NCBI RefSeq assembly: GCF_004217315.1
Contig: NZ_SGWR01000003.1
Coordinates: 248,001 to 312,000, forward strand
Direction: 5' to 3'
DNA length: 64,000 nt
Source of the DNA: Corticibacter populi
GTDB lineage: Bacteria; Pseudomonadota; Gammaproteobacteria; Burkholderiales; Burkholderiaceae_C
Of the stretch, positions 1 through 10,100 are shown piece after piece. The stretch's first letter is position 1. Each line of letters begins with the position of its first letter. Both the position numbers and the translations under genes were made by a program. The notes below the pieces were generated by a model. That model saw only the letters and a list, made by a program, of their open reading frames with translations, ran no database searches and was not told the origin of the DNA.

Positions 1-1
1 G

Positions 2-2536
2 ACTGGTTTTCCCGCCGCGCGCACCAACGCCGACTCCCCCCTCCTGCAAGGCCTCAACCCCGAACAGCGCGCTGCCGTGACCTTCACCGGCGGCAATGTG
101 CTGGTGCTCGCCGGCGCCGGCTCGGGCAAGACGCGTGTACTCACCACCCGCATCGCCTGGCTGCTGCAGACCGGCCAGGTCTCGTCCGGCGGCATCCTGG
201 CAGTGACCTTCACCAACAAGGCCGCGCGCGAGATGGTCACGCGCCTGGCCGCCATGGTGCCGGTGTCGGTGCGCGGCATGTGGATCGGCACCTTCCACGG
301 CCTTTGCAACCGCATGCTGCGCGCGCATGCGGCCTCCGTGGGCCTGCCGCGCCAGTTCCAGATCCTCGACATGCAGGATCAGCTCTCGGCCCTCAAACGC
401 CTGCTCAAGGCCCACAACGTCGACACCGAACTGGTGCCGCCCAAGAAGCTGCAATCCTTCATCAACAGCTGCAAGGAAGAAGGCCTGCGCGCCGGGGATG
501 TGCCGGTGCGCGATGCCGAGTCGCGCCAGCGCGTCGAACTCTACCAGCTCTACGAGCAGCAGTGCATGCGCGAGGGCGTGGTCGATTTCGGCGAGCTGAT
601 GCTGCGCAGCTACGAGCTGCTGCGCGACAACGCGGCGGTGCGCCAGCACTACCAGCAGCGCTTTCGCCACGTCCTGGTCGATGAGTTCCAGGATACCAAC
701 CGGCTGCAATACCTGTGGCTGCGGCTGATCGCGGGCGAGGCGGGCAACGGCCGCCTGCAGGGCACATCCAGCGTGATGGCCGTGGGCGATGACGACCAGA
801 GCATCTATGCCTTCCGCGGCGCGCGCGTGGGCAACATGGCCGACTTCGTGCGCGAATTCGGCGTGGCCCAACCCATCAAGCTGGAGCAGAACTACCGCTC
901 CTACAGCCATATCCTCGATGCCGCCAACGCGCTGATTGCCCACAACAGCCAGCGCCTGGGCAAGACCTTGCGCACCGAGCAGGGCGCGGGCGAGCCGCTG
1001 CGCATCTACGAGGCCCCCAGCGATTTCGCCGAGGCGGGCTGGATCGTCGACGAAGTGCGCCAGCTCATGCAGGTCGATGGTTTTGCGCGGCAGGAAATCG
1101 CCATCCTCTACCGCAGCAATGCGCAAAGCCGGGTACTCGAGTCGGCGCTGATCAGCGCCAAGGTGCCGTACCGCATCTATGGCGGGCTGCGCTTTTTCGA
1201 GCGGGCCGAAATCAAGCATGCGCTGGCCTACCTGCGCCTGCTGGAGAACCCGCAGGACGACACCAGCTTTCTGCGCGTGGTGAACTTCCCGGCGCGCGGC
1301 ATCGGTCAACGCAGCATCGAGACCCTGCAGGATGAGGCCGGGCGGGGCGGGCAGTCGCTGCACGCAGCCTCGGCCAGCCTGGCGGGCCGCGCCGGCGACA
1401 AGCTGCGCGGCTTCGTGGATCTGCTCGATGCCATGCGGCGCGAGGCGCAAGGCAAACCGTTGCGCGAGATCGTCAGTCTGGTGCTGGAGGAAAGCGGATT
1501 GCTCGACCATTACCGCGGTGAGAAGGATGGTGTCGATCGCGTCGAGAACCTGGAGGAACTGGTCAATGCCGCCGAGGCCTTCATCGCCCAGGAAGGCTAT
1601 GGCGCCGATGCCACTGCGCTGCCGCTCGACGAGCACGGCGTGCCGCTGGTGCAAAGCCCGGCCAGCCAGGGCGTGGATCTGGATGCGCCATTCATCGAGG
1701 AATCCGCGGGTGATGCCGCGGCGCTGGGGGCGGTGCTGGGAGAACGTCCCGGCGAACCCGCTTTCCTCGTCGATGCCGAGACGGGGGAGACCCTGAGTCC
1801 GCTGGGGGCCTTTCTCACGCACGCCTCGCTGGAGGCTGGCGACAATCAGGCGCAAGCTGGCCAGGAGGCCATCCAGCTGATGACGGTGCATGCCTCTAAG
1901 GGCTTGGAATTCGATGCCGTCTTCATCGCCGGGCTGGAGGAAGGGCTGTTCCCGCACTACAACAGCATGAGCGACCGCGACGGCCTGGAGGAAGAGCGCC
2001 GCCTGATGTACGTGGCCATCACGCGGGCGCGCAAGCGCCTCTACCTCAGCCACGCGCAAGAGCGCATGCTCAATGGCCAGTCGCAGTACAACCCGCCCAG
2101 CCGCTTTCTCGAAGAGCTCCCCGAGGAGTCCGTGCGCTGGCTCACGCCGCGGCGTGGCGCCAAGGGTGCAGATGGTGACGCAGGCCTGGGCGCAGGGCCG
2201 TCCTCCTTCTGGTCATCGGCCGATGGAAGCTCCTCGCCCGGTCGCCGCAGTGGAGCAGGGGGGAGCTCGTCCTGGCAAGGCCACCAGCCGCGCCAATCGG
2301 CCGATGAGCGCGCCTGGCGCGAGGCCGCCAGTGCGCCTGTGCCAGCCCGCAGGCAAGGGGCGGGTGATGCGCATGGCATTCGCGCCGGCCAGAAGGTGTT
2401 CCATCCCAAGTTTGGCGAGGGCCAGGTGCTGGCACTCGAAGGTGCAGGCGATGATGCCAAGGCCAAGGTCAACTTTGGCCGCCATGGCACCAAGCTGCTG
2501 CTGCTGACGGTAGCCAAGCTGACGGTGGTTGACTAA
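2..2536 (+). CDS. uvrD: UvrD/PcrA-type DNA helicase (5' end outside window)
   Basis: Superfamily 1A 3'-5' DNA helicase acting in nucleotide-excision and mismatch repair. The frame is open from base 2. The residues before the first in-window GTG (position 77) encode LNPEQRAAV, the Q-motif of this family, so the gene must start upstream and the GTG is not the start. Visible motifs are Walker A (AGAGSGKT), motif Ia (AVTFTNKAAREM), the DEFQDTN Walker B, GDDDQSIYAFRGA, the QNYRS motif III, and TVHASKGLEFDAVF and VAITRARKRLYLS near the end. The C-terminus (GQKVFHPKFGEGQVL onward) is the Tudor-like fold that binds RNA polymerase in PcrA/UvrD. A Gly/Ser-rich low-complexity linker precedes it. About 845 residues are seen, slightly longer than typical UvrD. 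Rep is an alternative, but the C-terminal domain favours UvrD/PcrA. Confidence 0.93.
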   Translation, partial: TGFPAARTNADSPLLQGLNPEQRAAVTFTGGNVLVLAGAGSGKTRVLTTRIAWLLQTGQVSSGGILAVTFTNKAAREMVTRLAAMVPVSVRGMWIGTFHGLCNRMLRAHAASVGLPRQFQILDMQDQLSALKRLLKAHNVDTELVPPKKLQSFINSCKEEGLRAGDVPVRDAESRQRVELYQLYEQQCMREGVVDFGELMLRSYELLRDNAAVRQHYQQRFRHVLVDEFQDTNRLQYLWLRLIAGEAGNGRLQGTSSVMAVGDDDQSIYAFRGARVGNMADFVREFGVAQPIKLEQNYRSYSHILDAANALIAHNSQRLGKTLRTEQGAGEPLRIYEAPSDFAEAGWIVDEVRQLMQVDGFARQEIAILYRSNAQSRVLESALISAKVPYRIYGGLRFFERAEIKHALAYLRLLENPQDDTSFLRVVNFPARGIGQRSIETLQDEAGRGGQSLHAASASLAGRAGDKLRGFVDLLDAMRREAQGKPLREIVSLVLEESGLLDHYRGEKDGVDRVENLEELVNAAEAFIAQEGYGADATALPLDEHGVPLVQSPASQGVDLDAPFIEESAGDAAALGAVLGERPGEPAFLVDAETGETLSPLGAFLTHASLEAGDNQAQAGQEAIQLMTVHASKGLEFDAVFIAGLEEGLFPHYNSMSDRDGLEEERRLMYVAITRARKRLYLSHAQERMLNGQSQYNPPSRFLEELPEESVRWLTPRRGAKGADGDAGLGAGPSSFWSSADGSSSPGRRSGAGGSSSWQGHQPRQSADERAWREAASAPVPARRQGAGDAHGIRAGQKVFHPKFGEGQVLALEGAGDDAKAKVNFGRHGTKLLLLTVAKLTVVD

Positions 2537-2600
2537 AAACGCCTCTGTTCACGAGCTGTCCAGCGGTGACCTTGCCCCCGTCGGCATGCGGCGGGGTCAA

Positions 2601-3038
2601 TCAATCCTGCAGCCGGGCTTCCAGCGTGATCTCGGGCACCGACGCCAATGCCTTCGAGAGTGGGCAGTTTTCCTTGGCATCGTTGGCGAGCTGCTGGAAC
2701 CGTGCTTCGTCCAGCCCCGGCACGCGGGCCGTCAGCGTCAGCGCGATCCGGTTGATCAGAAAGCCATCCCCATCCTTGACCAGGAACACCCGGGCGGTGG
2801 TATCCAGCGTCTCGGTGGCAATGCCGGCCTTGGCACAGGCGAACGAGAAAGCCATCGTGAAGCAGGCGGCATGCGCGGCGCCCAGAATCTCCTCGGGATT
2901 GGTACCGGTGCGATCATCGCCAAAGCGGCTGCCAAAGCCGTAAGGGACATGGTCGAGTGCGCCGGTTTCGGTGCTGATCTGGCCCTGGCCTTCCTTGCCG
3001 GCGCCTTCCCAATGCACGGATGCGGTTTTTGCGGACAT
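2601..3038 (-). CDS. osmC: OsmC/Ohr family peroxiredoxin
   Basis: Thiol peroxidase of the OsmC family, reducing organic hydroperoxides in the cytoplasm. The 145-residue length is typical. The start is the ATG at 3038 because it has a strong Shine-Dalgarno (GAAAGGAG) seven bases upstream and begins MSAKTASVHWEG, as OsmC proteins do. The longer open frame upstream has no such support. Both redox cysteines are visible: AAHAACFTMA in the middle helix and ENCPLSKAL further on. The gene is convergent with the helicase gene and separated from it by 64 bases. Those bases contain a weak inverted repeat (TTGCCCCCG / CGGGGTCAA) that could end transcription from either side. Confidence 0.92.
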   Translation of the reverse strand: MSAKTASVHWEGAGKEGQGQISTETGALDHVPYGFGSRFGDDRTGTNPEEILGAAHAACFTMAFSFACAKAGIATETLDTTARVFLVKDGDGFLINRIALTLTARVPGLDEARFQQLANDAKENCPLSKALASVPEITLEARLQD

Positions 3039-3299
3039 GGCGGATCTCCTTTCAATGGTGGTCGGATGGATGCCGCCGTGTGGTGGCCGGCATCGAAGGC
3101 CATCAGACCATGCGCAGGCGACAGCCAGTGTGGGACAAGCACCCGAGTCGCTCCCATGGGCTTGGCTGCCCGCCAACGATCGCCGGTTCGGGACCGTCGC
3201 ATGGCCTGCACAAGGGGTATCCGCAAATGACCGAGCGCCGCAGCCCTGCAGGGGTGCGGCGCTCCGAAAGGCCTGTGGGCTCTGACCGGCGTGGCCGTT

Positions 3300-4160
3300 T
3301 TATCGCACCTGCAACTGCTGCAGCGCAGCGATGCGTTGCTCGATCGGCGGATGGGTGCTGAAGAGTTTGCCAATACCCCCGGCAATGCCCATGCTGGCGA
3401 GGTTCTTGGGCAGGTCCTCCGTGTTGAGGCCACCCAGGCGCGCCAGCGCCTTCTGCATCGATTGCGACTGGCCCATCAGTTCGGCGGCACCGGCATCGGC
3501 ACGGAACTCGCGGTGGCGGCTGAACCAGGCCACGATGATCGCCGCCAGAAAGCCCAGCAGCGCATCCATGATGAAGACGGTGGCGTAATAGCCGATACCG
3601 TAGCCACCCTGGCTGTTGGAGTTGCGGTTGAGAAAGCTGTCGACGACGGCGCCGATGACGCGCGAAATGTAGATCACGAAGGTGTTCATCACGCCCTGGA
3701 TCAGCGTCATCGTCACCATGTCGCCATTGGCCACGTGCGCCACCTCGTGGCCGATCACGGCCTCGACTTCCTCATGCGTCATGCTTTGCAGCAGGCCGGT
3801 GGAGACGGCTACCAGTGCCGAGTTCTTGAACGCGCCGGTGGCAAAGGCATTGGCCGGTCCATCGTAGATGCCGACCTCGGGCATGCCGATGCCCGATTTC
3901 TCGGCGAACTGTCGCACGGTATCGACCAGCCAGGCCTCATCACGGTTGCTGGGCTGGTTGATGATGCGCACGCCCATGCTGCGCTTGGCCATGGTCTTGC
4001 TCAGCAGCAGCGAGATGGTCGAACCGCCGAAGCCCAGGATCAGCGCCATGATCAGCAGGCCGCTTTGGCTTCTCGGGTCGATGCCCAGGATGCTGGTGAC
4101 CAAGCCCAGAACCAGCAGCACCGCGAAGTTGGTGGCCAGGAAAAGGGCAATACGTTTCAT
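3300..4160 (-). CDS. htpX: Membrane zinc metalloprotease HtpX (M48B)
   Basis: Inner-membrane protease that degrades misfolded membrane proteins under heat or envelope stress, overlapping in function with FtsH. The 286-residue length matches the family. Two hydrophobic N-terminal segments (roughly residues 6-26 and 35-53) are followed by the HEVAH zinc motif near residue 137 and two more hydrophobic stretches around residues 150-200. A further acidic segment ([12 protein letters not shown]) supplies the third zinc ligand. The C-terminus ends in [13 protein letters not shown], a family signature. It starts [14 protein letters not shown], as other HtpX proteins do. It is monocistronic; 261 bases separate it from the OsmC gene, in which nothing further was recognised. 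Confidence 0.95.
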   Translation of the reverse strand: MKRIALFLATNFAVLLVLGLVTSILGIDPRSQSGLLIMALILGFGGSTISLLLSKTMAKRSMGVRIINQPSNRDEAWLVDTVRQFAEKSGIGMPEVGIYDGPANAFATGAFKNSALVAVSTGLLQSMTHEEVEAVIGHEVAHVANGDMVTMTLIQGVMNTFVIYISRVIGAVVDSFLNRNSNSQGGYGIGYYATVFIMDALLGFLAAIIVAWFSRHREFRADAGAAELMGQSQSMQKALARLGGLNTEDLPKNLASMGIAGGIGKLFSTHPPIEQRIAALQQLQVR

Positions 4161-4385
4161 CGGGTTTCCTCTTGCTTGTCAGGTTTGTCGGGGTTTGGCG
4201 GGTCCGTCAGGGAATCCGTGGGATCGGATGGCGTCATTAGAACAAAAACGCCAATTCCATGGCATTCCGTCGAGGAATGGGCGTCTGCACAACCTGACGC
4301 AAGCCAGCGCATATGGCCTGGGCGTCCCGTCACGGGTTTGCTGCCTCAGGTCGGGCCGGCGGCGTGTTTTTCAAGGCTGGCTGCC

Positions 4386-4800
4386 TCAGCGCCGCAGTGG
4401 CCGGAACACTTGCTCGTCCTGATAGAACGAGGCATCCGCGTTGGCGGGCCACCAGCCGGGTACGCCCAGCACCGGCAACGGCGTGAAGGGTTTGCCGGTC
4501 AGGCTGGCCTCGTCCAGCGCCGCTGTCAGCCATGCGCCCAGTTGCGGCAAGCTCGCGGGTGCTGCCGGTGCAGCTTCAGGCAGGCACAGCACATGGGCGG
4601 TGATGGACTTGCGGGGCTGACACAGCTGCTCCAGCAGGGCATGGCCGAACAGCACCAGCTGAGCCGCCTGCCACAGCGGTCGCAGCGGTCGCAGCGGGCC
4701 GAACAGCACATGCCATTGACGCTCGCACAAGGCTTGCCAGAGCGGCTCGGGCGCGAGCAACAGCGCCCCATTCTCATCGAGCAGGGTGCAGGCATCGCGC
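4386..4800 (-). pseudogene. DUF3025 protein, C-terminal remnant
   Basis: The conceptual protein from about 4800 down to the stop at 4386 resembles the C-terminal half of DUF3025 proteins: RPVRDACTLLDENGALL, then LVLFGHALLEQLCQP, then PLPVLGVPGWWPANAD and a closing FYQDEQVFRPLRR. Family members are about twice as long and have a conserved N-terminal half that is missing here. Upstream sequence in the same frame comes from a miniature inverted-repeat element (4798-4917) and not from the gene. The element, or a deletion associated with it, has therefore replaced the 5' half. No ribosome-binding site precedes the in-frame ATG at 4892. The function of DUF3025 is unknown. Assignment rests on recalled family motifs. 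Confidence 0.68.
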
Positions 4801-4917
4801 ACCGGGCGGCGCTGCCCGCCTTGCCCAGACGCCCAGTCTGGGCGGCGACAGGCGTCTTGCCCACTGTATTTTTGACCTCCTGAGTGACCCACGAAAAGAT
4901 CATGAACAGGTTCTTAG
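4798..4917 (-). mobile_element. Miniature inverted-repeat element, copy A (truncated)
   Basis: Read on the minus strand from 4917, this begins CTAAGAACCTGTTCATGATC and continues into ..TTTTCGTGGGTCAC.. and ..AGGAGGTCAAAAAT... Copy B (32412-32590) has matching blocks in the same order, including GGGCAAGA, CAGACTGG and a shared 14-mer CGCCGCCCGGTGCG. Homology stops at 4798, where the DUF3025 remnant begins, so the second terminal repeat is missing. The element has no coding capacity and is probably non-autonomous. Confidence 0.65.
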
Positions 4918-5178
4918 TGATTCATGTTCGGCCAAGCATACCGGAAGCCCTGTGCAGCCCGGCGCTGGTGAACGGCACTTGGTAGGCTCCCGGTCGGCAC
5001 CTGGTTTGTTGCCAAGGCGACGCTGCGTCATGACCCTGCATGCGATGCTTGCCGGCAGGCCATGCATGCAGACATCCTTCAAATACCCCATCCAGCCGGC
5101 TTGGTGAGGTTTTTGAGGCTTGTGGGATTTGTGGGGCTTGGTCTTGTCGCCGACTTTCAATCAAACGGAGGAACTCCC

Positions 5179-6009
5179 ATGAACGAGATGCAGCAGCGCT
5201 TTCATGACCGTGTGGCTGTGCGCCAGGACGATGATGGCATCGCCCAGGTGTGGCTGCAGCGTCCGGACAAGATGAACGCGCTCGATGATGCCATGTTGGC
5301 CGGCCTGGTGGCCGCGGGTGACTGGCTGCGCAGTGCCAAGGGGCTGCGTGCCGTTGTGCTCGCAGGCGAGGGCCAGGCCTTCTGCGCCGGGCTGGATATG
5401 GCCAACTTCAGCCGCATTGCCGAGGGCAAGGGCATGGATGTGGCGGCTGCCGCAGTGCGCGAACGCACCCACGGTGTGGCCAATCTGTTCCAGCAAGTCG
5501 GCTGGCAGTGGCGCGCGCTGGCGGTGCCGGTGATCGCTGCCGTGCAGGGCGTGGCCTTTGGCGGAGGGCTGCAGCTGGCGTTGGGCGCCGACATGCGCTA
5601 CCTCGCCGCCGATGCCCGCCTGAGCGTGCGCGAAATCCACTGGGGCCTGGTGCCCGACATGGCCGGGATGCCCCTGCTGCGCGAACTGGTGCGCGCCGAC
5701 CTCGCGCGCGAACTGGTGTTCACCGGCCGCATCGTGGCAGCCGAGGAAGCCTGCGCCATCGGGCTGGGCACTCGCTTGGTGCCTGACCCGTTGACCGCAG
5801 CGATGGAGCAGGCGTGTGCCATTGCTGGCTGCAACCCGGACGCCATTCGCGCCGGCAAGCGTTTGCTGAACATGAGTGCCGATGCCGGCACTGCCGAATT
5901 ACTGCAGGCCGAGTCGCTGGAGCAATTGCTGCTGCTGGGTTCGGACCACCAGCGCGAGGCCGTGGCCGCCGCATTGTCCAGGCGCAAGCCGGTTTTTGTG
6001 GAGGATTGA
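5179..6009 (+). CDS. Enoyl-CoA hydratase/isomerase (crotonase) family protein
   Basis: Crotonase-fold protein of 276 residues acting on an acyl-CoA thioester. The start at 5179 is chosen for its GGAGG Shine-Dalgarno eight bases upstream. The two oxyanion-hole segments are visible: AFCAGLDMANFS and the glycine-rich GVAFGGGLQLALGAD. The usual catalytic glutamates are not obvious. The second block carries DMRYLAADARLSVREIHWGLVPD, which resembles the crotonase subgroup with an Asp/Glu-poor centre, so the exact reaction (hydratase, isomerase or hydrolase) is open. It stands alone, 84 bases before the CRISPR-Cas stem-loop, and is unlikely to be part of that system. Confidence 0.88.
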   Translation: MNEMQQRFHDRVAVRQDDDGIAQVWLQRPDKMNALDDAMLAGLVAAGDWLRSAKGLRAVVLAGEGQAFCAGLDMANFSRIAEGKGMDVAAAAVRERTHGVANLFQQVGWQWRALAVPVIAAVQGVAFGGGLQLALGADMRYLAADARLSVREIHWGLVPDMAGMPLLRELVRADLARELVFTGRIVAAEEACAIGLGTRLVPDPLTAAMEQACAIAGCNPDAIRAGKRLLNMSADAGTAELLQAESLEQLLLLGSDHQREAVAAALSRRKPVFVED

Positions 6010-6102
6010 AGCGGCAGACCCACTCCGTGGGTTTCCGGCCGCCCCGCCTGTGCTGCCAAAACATGGGGAGACGACAAGAGCAAGTCTCGTGAATGAATCG
6101 TT

Positions 6103-6147
6103 TGTGTGCATTTACGGAGCAGGAGGCTCGTGTTACAAATGCACACA
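6103..6147 (+). promoter_or_regulatory. Stem-loop over the cas1 ribosome-binding site and start
   Basis: TGTGTGCATTT at 6103-6113 and AAATGCACACA at 6137-6147 are perfect 11-bp inverted repeats. The 23-base loop between them contains GAGC / GCTC flanking AGGAG, so the only Shine-Dalgarno-like AGGAGG (6119-6124) sits in a nested loop. The last arm base is the first base of the preferred cas1 ATG. It could be an RNA hairpin gating cas1-cas3 translation, or a DNA operator for a dimeric repressor. The repeat itself is certain; the role is inference. Confidence 0.55.
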
Positions 6148-7145
6148 TGCACGACATCGCAGCCTCCGACCTCAAGACCATCCTGCACTCCAAGCGGGCG
6201 AACATCTACTATCTGGAGCATTGCCGCGTGCTGGTCAACGGCGGCCGGGTCGAGTACGTGACCGACGCGGGCAAGCGCCAGCTGTACTGGAACATCCCGA
6301 TCGCCAACACCACCAGCATCCTGCTGGGCACCGGCACATCAATCACCCAGGCGGCCATGCGGGAACTGGCCAAGGCCGGGGTACTGGTGGGTTTTTGCGG
6401 CGGCGGTGGCACGCCATTGTTCAGCGCCAACGAAGTGGATGTGGAAGTGGCCTGGCTGACGCCGCAAAGCGAGTACCGCCCCACCGAATACCTGCAGGCC
6501 TGGGTGCAGTTCTGGTTTGACGATGAGTTGCGGCTGATCGCCGCCAAGGCGCTGCAAACCGCACGCATGCAAAGGCTTACCAACGAATGGAACCACCGCG
6601 CCCTCAAAGATGCCGGCTTCAACGCAGACACCAGCAGGCTGGCTGAACTGGTGGCGCGCACTCAGTGTGAAATCGAACGCGCGCAAGACACCATCGCCTT
6701 GTTGACTGAAGAAGCGCGGCTGACCAAGGCCCTGTTCAAGCTGGCAGTGGATGCCGTGGGCTATGGCGACTTCACCCGCGCCAAGCGCGGCAGCGGCACC
6801 GACCCGGCCAACCGCTTCCTCGACCATGGCAACTACCTCGCCTACGGTCTGGGCGCCACCGCCACCTGGGTGCTCGGCCTGCCCCACGGGCTGGCGGTGC
6901 TGCATGGCAAAACGCGGCGCGGCGGCCTGGTCTTTGATGTGGCCGATCTGGTGAAAGACGCCGCCATCCTGCCGCAAGCTTTTCTCTCTGCCATGCGCGG
7001 CGATGACGAGCAGCAGTTTCGCCGCAACTGCATCGACGCTCTCACGCGCAGCGAGTCGCTGGACTTCATGATCGACACGACCAAGGACATCGCACTGCAA
7101 ACGGCACGCCTCGTTGCCCACCCTTCTGCCGGAGATGCGCCATGA
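6147..7145 (+). CDS. cas1: CRISPR-associated endonuclease Cas1, type I-F
   Basis: Integrase that inserts new spacers with Cas2-3. The protein is characteristic of subtype I-F: SDLKTILHSKRANIYYLEH at the N-terminus, then YWNIPIANTTSILLGTGTS and ITQAAMRELAKAGV. The catalytic triad region is visible as the glutamate in the C-terminal helical domain, with HGLAVLHGKTRRGG and later LVKDAAILPQAF. ATG 6147 gives 332 residues and starts right before the family's conserved N-terminus (MHDIAASDLK). ATG 6093 would add 18 residues that do not resemble the family. Neither start has a well-spaced Shine-Dalgarno. The stop overlaps the cas2-3 start (ATGA), so the two are translationally coupled. Both lie in one operon ahead of the csy genes, in canonical I-F order. 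Confidence 0.95.
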   Translation: MHDIAASDLKTILHSKRANIYYLEHCRVLVNGGRVEYVTDAGKRQLYWNIPIANTTSILLGTGTSITQAAMRELAKAGVLVGFCGGGGTPLFSANEVDVEVAWLTPQSEYRPTEYLQAWVQFWFDDELRLIAAKALQTARMQRLTNEWNHRALKDAGFNADTSRLAELVARTQCEIERAQDTIALLTEEARLTKALFKLAVDAVGYGDFTRAKRGSGTDPANRFLDHGNYLAYGLGATATWVLGLPHGLAVLHGKTRRGGLVFDVADLVKDAAILPQAFLSAMRGDDEQQFRRNCIDALTRSESLDFMIDTTKDIALQTARLVAHPSAGDAP

Positions 7146-10100
7146 ATGTGTTGCTGATTTCCCAATGCAGCAAGCGCGCGCTGACCGAAACCCGCCGCAT
7201 CCTTGACCAGTTTGCCGAACGCAAGGGCGAGCGCACCTGGCAGACCGCCATCACCCAGGCCGGGCTGGATACCTTGCGCAAACTGCTGCGCCAGACCGCC
7301 CGCAAGAACACCGCCGTAGCCTGCCACCGCATCGGTGGCAAGAACCACAGCGAGTTGCTGTGGTTCGTTGGCGATGCACGGCAATTCAACGACGAGGGCA
7401 CGGTGCCGACCAACACCACCGCCAGCGACGTGTTGCGTGCCGATGATGAAAATACCTGGCACAGCCTGCGGCTGATCCAGCAGCTCACCGCGTTGGCCGC
7501 CTTGATGCACGATTTGGGCAAAGCCAGCGATGCCTTTCAAAGCCGTTTGAATGGTGCGTTGAAAGAGAAAAATCTGTACCGCCACGAGTGGGCGTCCGTG
7601 CGTATTTTTCAGGCTTTTGTCACGTCTTGTGGCTTGGACGGTGACGACGCGTGGCTCCAGGCTTTGGCCAATGCAAAAGCAGTCGAGCATACCGAAGCCT
7701 GGCTGCAGCAATGGATGGGCGATGCGTACTTGCTGCGCGATGGGCAGGACGGCCACATCACCGCCGAAAAGAACCCGTTTGCCGTGCTGCCGCCGCTGGC
7801 GCAAGCCGTGGCTTGGCTGATCCTGACGCACCACCGCTTACCCGCCGTGCCGTATAGCGCAACCGAAATGGTGGACACGAGCAAGCCGCTCTACCACGGC
7901 CGAAAACTCAGCGTGAACCCCGCCGACCTGCTCCGGTTGCTACAGCGTGTGAATGCGGACTGGAACGAGCCGTTTCATGCGCGCGATGCCGCCGCTGTGG
8001 CCGCCTACTGGCGCTTCTCCAAAGGACTGCCGGTCAGCACCGAAGCCTGGCGCGGGCGTGCTGCGCGCGCTGCGCAAGCCTTATTGCGCCAAGCGACTCG
8101 CGATACCGCCAGCCCATCAGACACTGTGAATGCCAAGGAACAACATGCACCGCAATTGCAGTGTTTGAACAACCCTTATGTGATGCAACTCTCGCGCCTG
8201 GCGTTGATGCTGGCCGACCATTACTACTCCGGCCTGGCTGACACCGCACTGCGTGTAGCAGGAGAGAAAAACTACCCGTTGTTCGCCAACACCGACCGCA
8301 AGACCGGCCAACGCCTGCAACGGCTGGATGAACACCTGCTGGGCGTGGAGCACCACGCCAGCCAACTGGTGCACGCCTTGCCAAGCTTCAGCCGCCAACT
8401 GGCGCATTTGCGCAGCCACCGTGGCCTCAAGAAACGCAGTGAAAACGCCCGCTTTCGCTGGCAAGACAAGGCGGCTGATCTGGCCGTCAGCGTGCGCGAC
8501 CATGCCGCAGAACATGGCGCATTCATCGTCAACATGGCATCGACGGGCTGCGGCAAAACCTTGGGCAACGCGCGCATCATGAACGCGCTGGCAAACCCGC
8601 AGCACGGCTTGCGCTGTGCGTTCGCCATGGGCCTGCGCACGCTGACCCTGCAAACCGGCCGCAGCTTTCAACAAGACCTGGGCCTGGGCGATGATGAACT
8701 GGCCATTCAAGTTGGCGGTGCGGCCAGTCGTGAGCTGTTTGCATATTACGAAGCGCAGGCTGAAAAGACTGGCTCCGCCTCCAGCCAAGGCCTGCTGGAT
8801 GAAAGCAGCCACGTGGTGTTCGAAGGCAACGACCAGCACCCGCTGTTGCACCACCTGGGGCATGACGGCGCGGCGCGCAAGCTGCTGGCCGCGCCCCTGC
8901 TGGTCTGCACCGTCGATCACCTGACGCCTGCCACTGAAAGCCTGCGCGGCGGCAAGCAGATTGCGCCGATGCTGCGCCTGATGAGTGGCGATCTGGTGCT
9001 CGATGAGCCTGATGACTTCGACATCGCCGATTTGCCCGCCCTGACCCGGCTGGTGCATTGGGCCGGCTTGTTGGGTGCGCGCGTGTTGCTGTCATCGGCC
9101 ACTTTGCCGCCTGCGCTGGTCGAAGGCTTGTTCCAGGCTTACTGCGCCGGGCGGAAAAGCTACCAGCACAACCGGAGCGCCCGCCCACTCGAAGCGCCAC
9201 GCATTGCCTGCCTGTGGGTGGACGAGTTCCACCAGCACCACGCCGAGTGTGCCGATGCCAGCAGCTTTGCAGCGGCGCATGCGCCTTTCGTGGCCAAGCG
9301 CAGCGCCAAGCTGGCCGCCGATGCACAAGCCAACCCGCGCAAATGGGCACAACTCCTGGCCATGCCAACGGATTTCCAGCGGCTCACGCAACAGCAGCGC
9401 CACCACAGCTTTGCCCAACTGCTGCAGGGTGCTGCCCTGGCACTGCACCGCGACCACCACAGCATCGACCCAGCCACCACCAAGCGCATCAGCTTCGGGC
9501 TGATTCGCATGGCCAATATCGCGCCGTTGGTTGAAGTGGCTTTGGCGCTGTTTGCGCTGGGCGCGCCGCAAGGTGTGTGTGTGCATCTGTGCGTGTACCA
9601 CTCACAGTTCCCGCTGTTCGCACGCTCGGCAATTGAACAACGCCTGGATGCAGCGCTGAACCGCCGCCAGGAAAATGCCGTGTTCGAGATCGCCGAAATC
9701 CGCCAGGCCATCGATGCACATGATGAAGCCGATCAACTCTTCATCGTCCTGGGCAGCCCTGTGACAGAGGTGGGCCGCGACCACGATTACGACTGGGCCG
9801 TGGTGGAGCCATCGTCCATGCGTTCGCTCATCCAACTGGCAGGCCGCGTGCTGCGCCACCGCACCGGCAAGCCCGTAGCGGCACCCAACATCCTGATTTG
9901 CGACAGCAATCTGCGCCATTTCGAGCAGCCGGGCAAACCGGCATTCTGTCGCCCGGGCTTCGAGAGTCTGGACTTCCCCCTCAAGCCGCACCAACTGCAG
10001 GCGCTGCTCTCGCACCTGCTCGATGCCCGCCGACGCTTGGTGGTGGACGCCACACCCCGCATCTTGCCGCGCCCAGCCGAGCAGCGCAGCACCAGCGGTA

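Noticed and set aside
2538-2600. Terminator between the helicase and OsmC genes
   Set aside because: The inverted repeat is short and imperfect and has no T-run, so it is mentioned only in the OsmC entry.
3291-4883. A 530-codon plus-strand frame opposite htpX
   Set aside because: Antisense shadow of htpX and the DUF3025 remnant; low-complexity composition.
5597-6220. Possible minus-strand gene opposite the crotonase and cas1 5' end
   Set aside because: Codon-bias shadow with no homology; it would cross the cas1 regulatory stem-loop.
7142-7430. Separate cas2 gene missing
   Set aside because: In type I-F Cas2 is fused to the N-terminus of Cas3, and that domain is present here, so the locus is complete.
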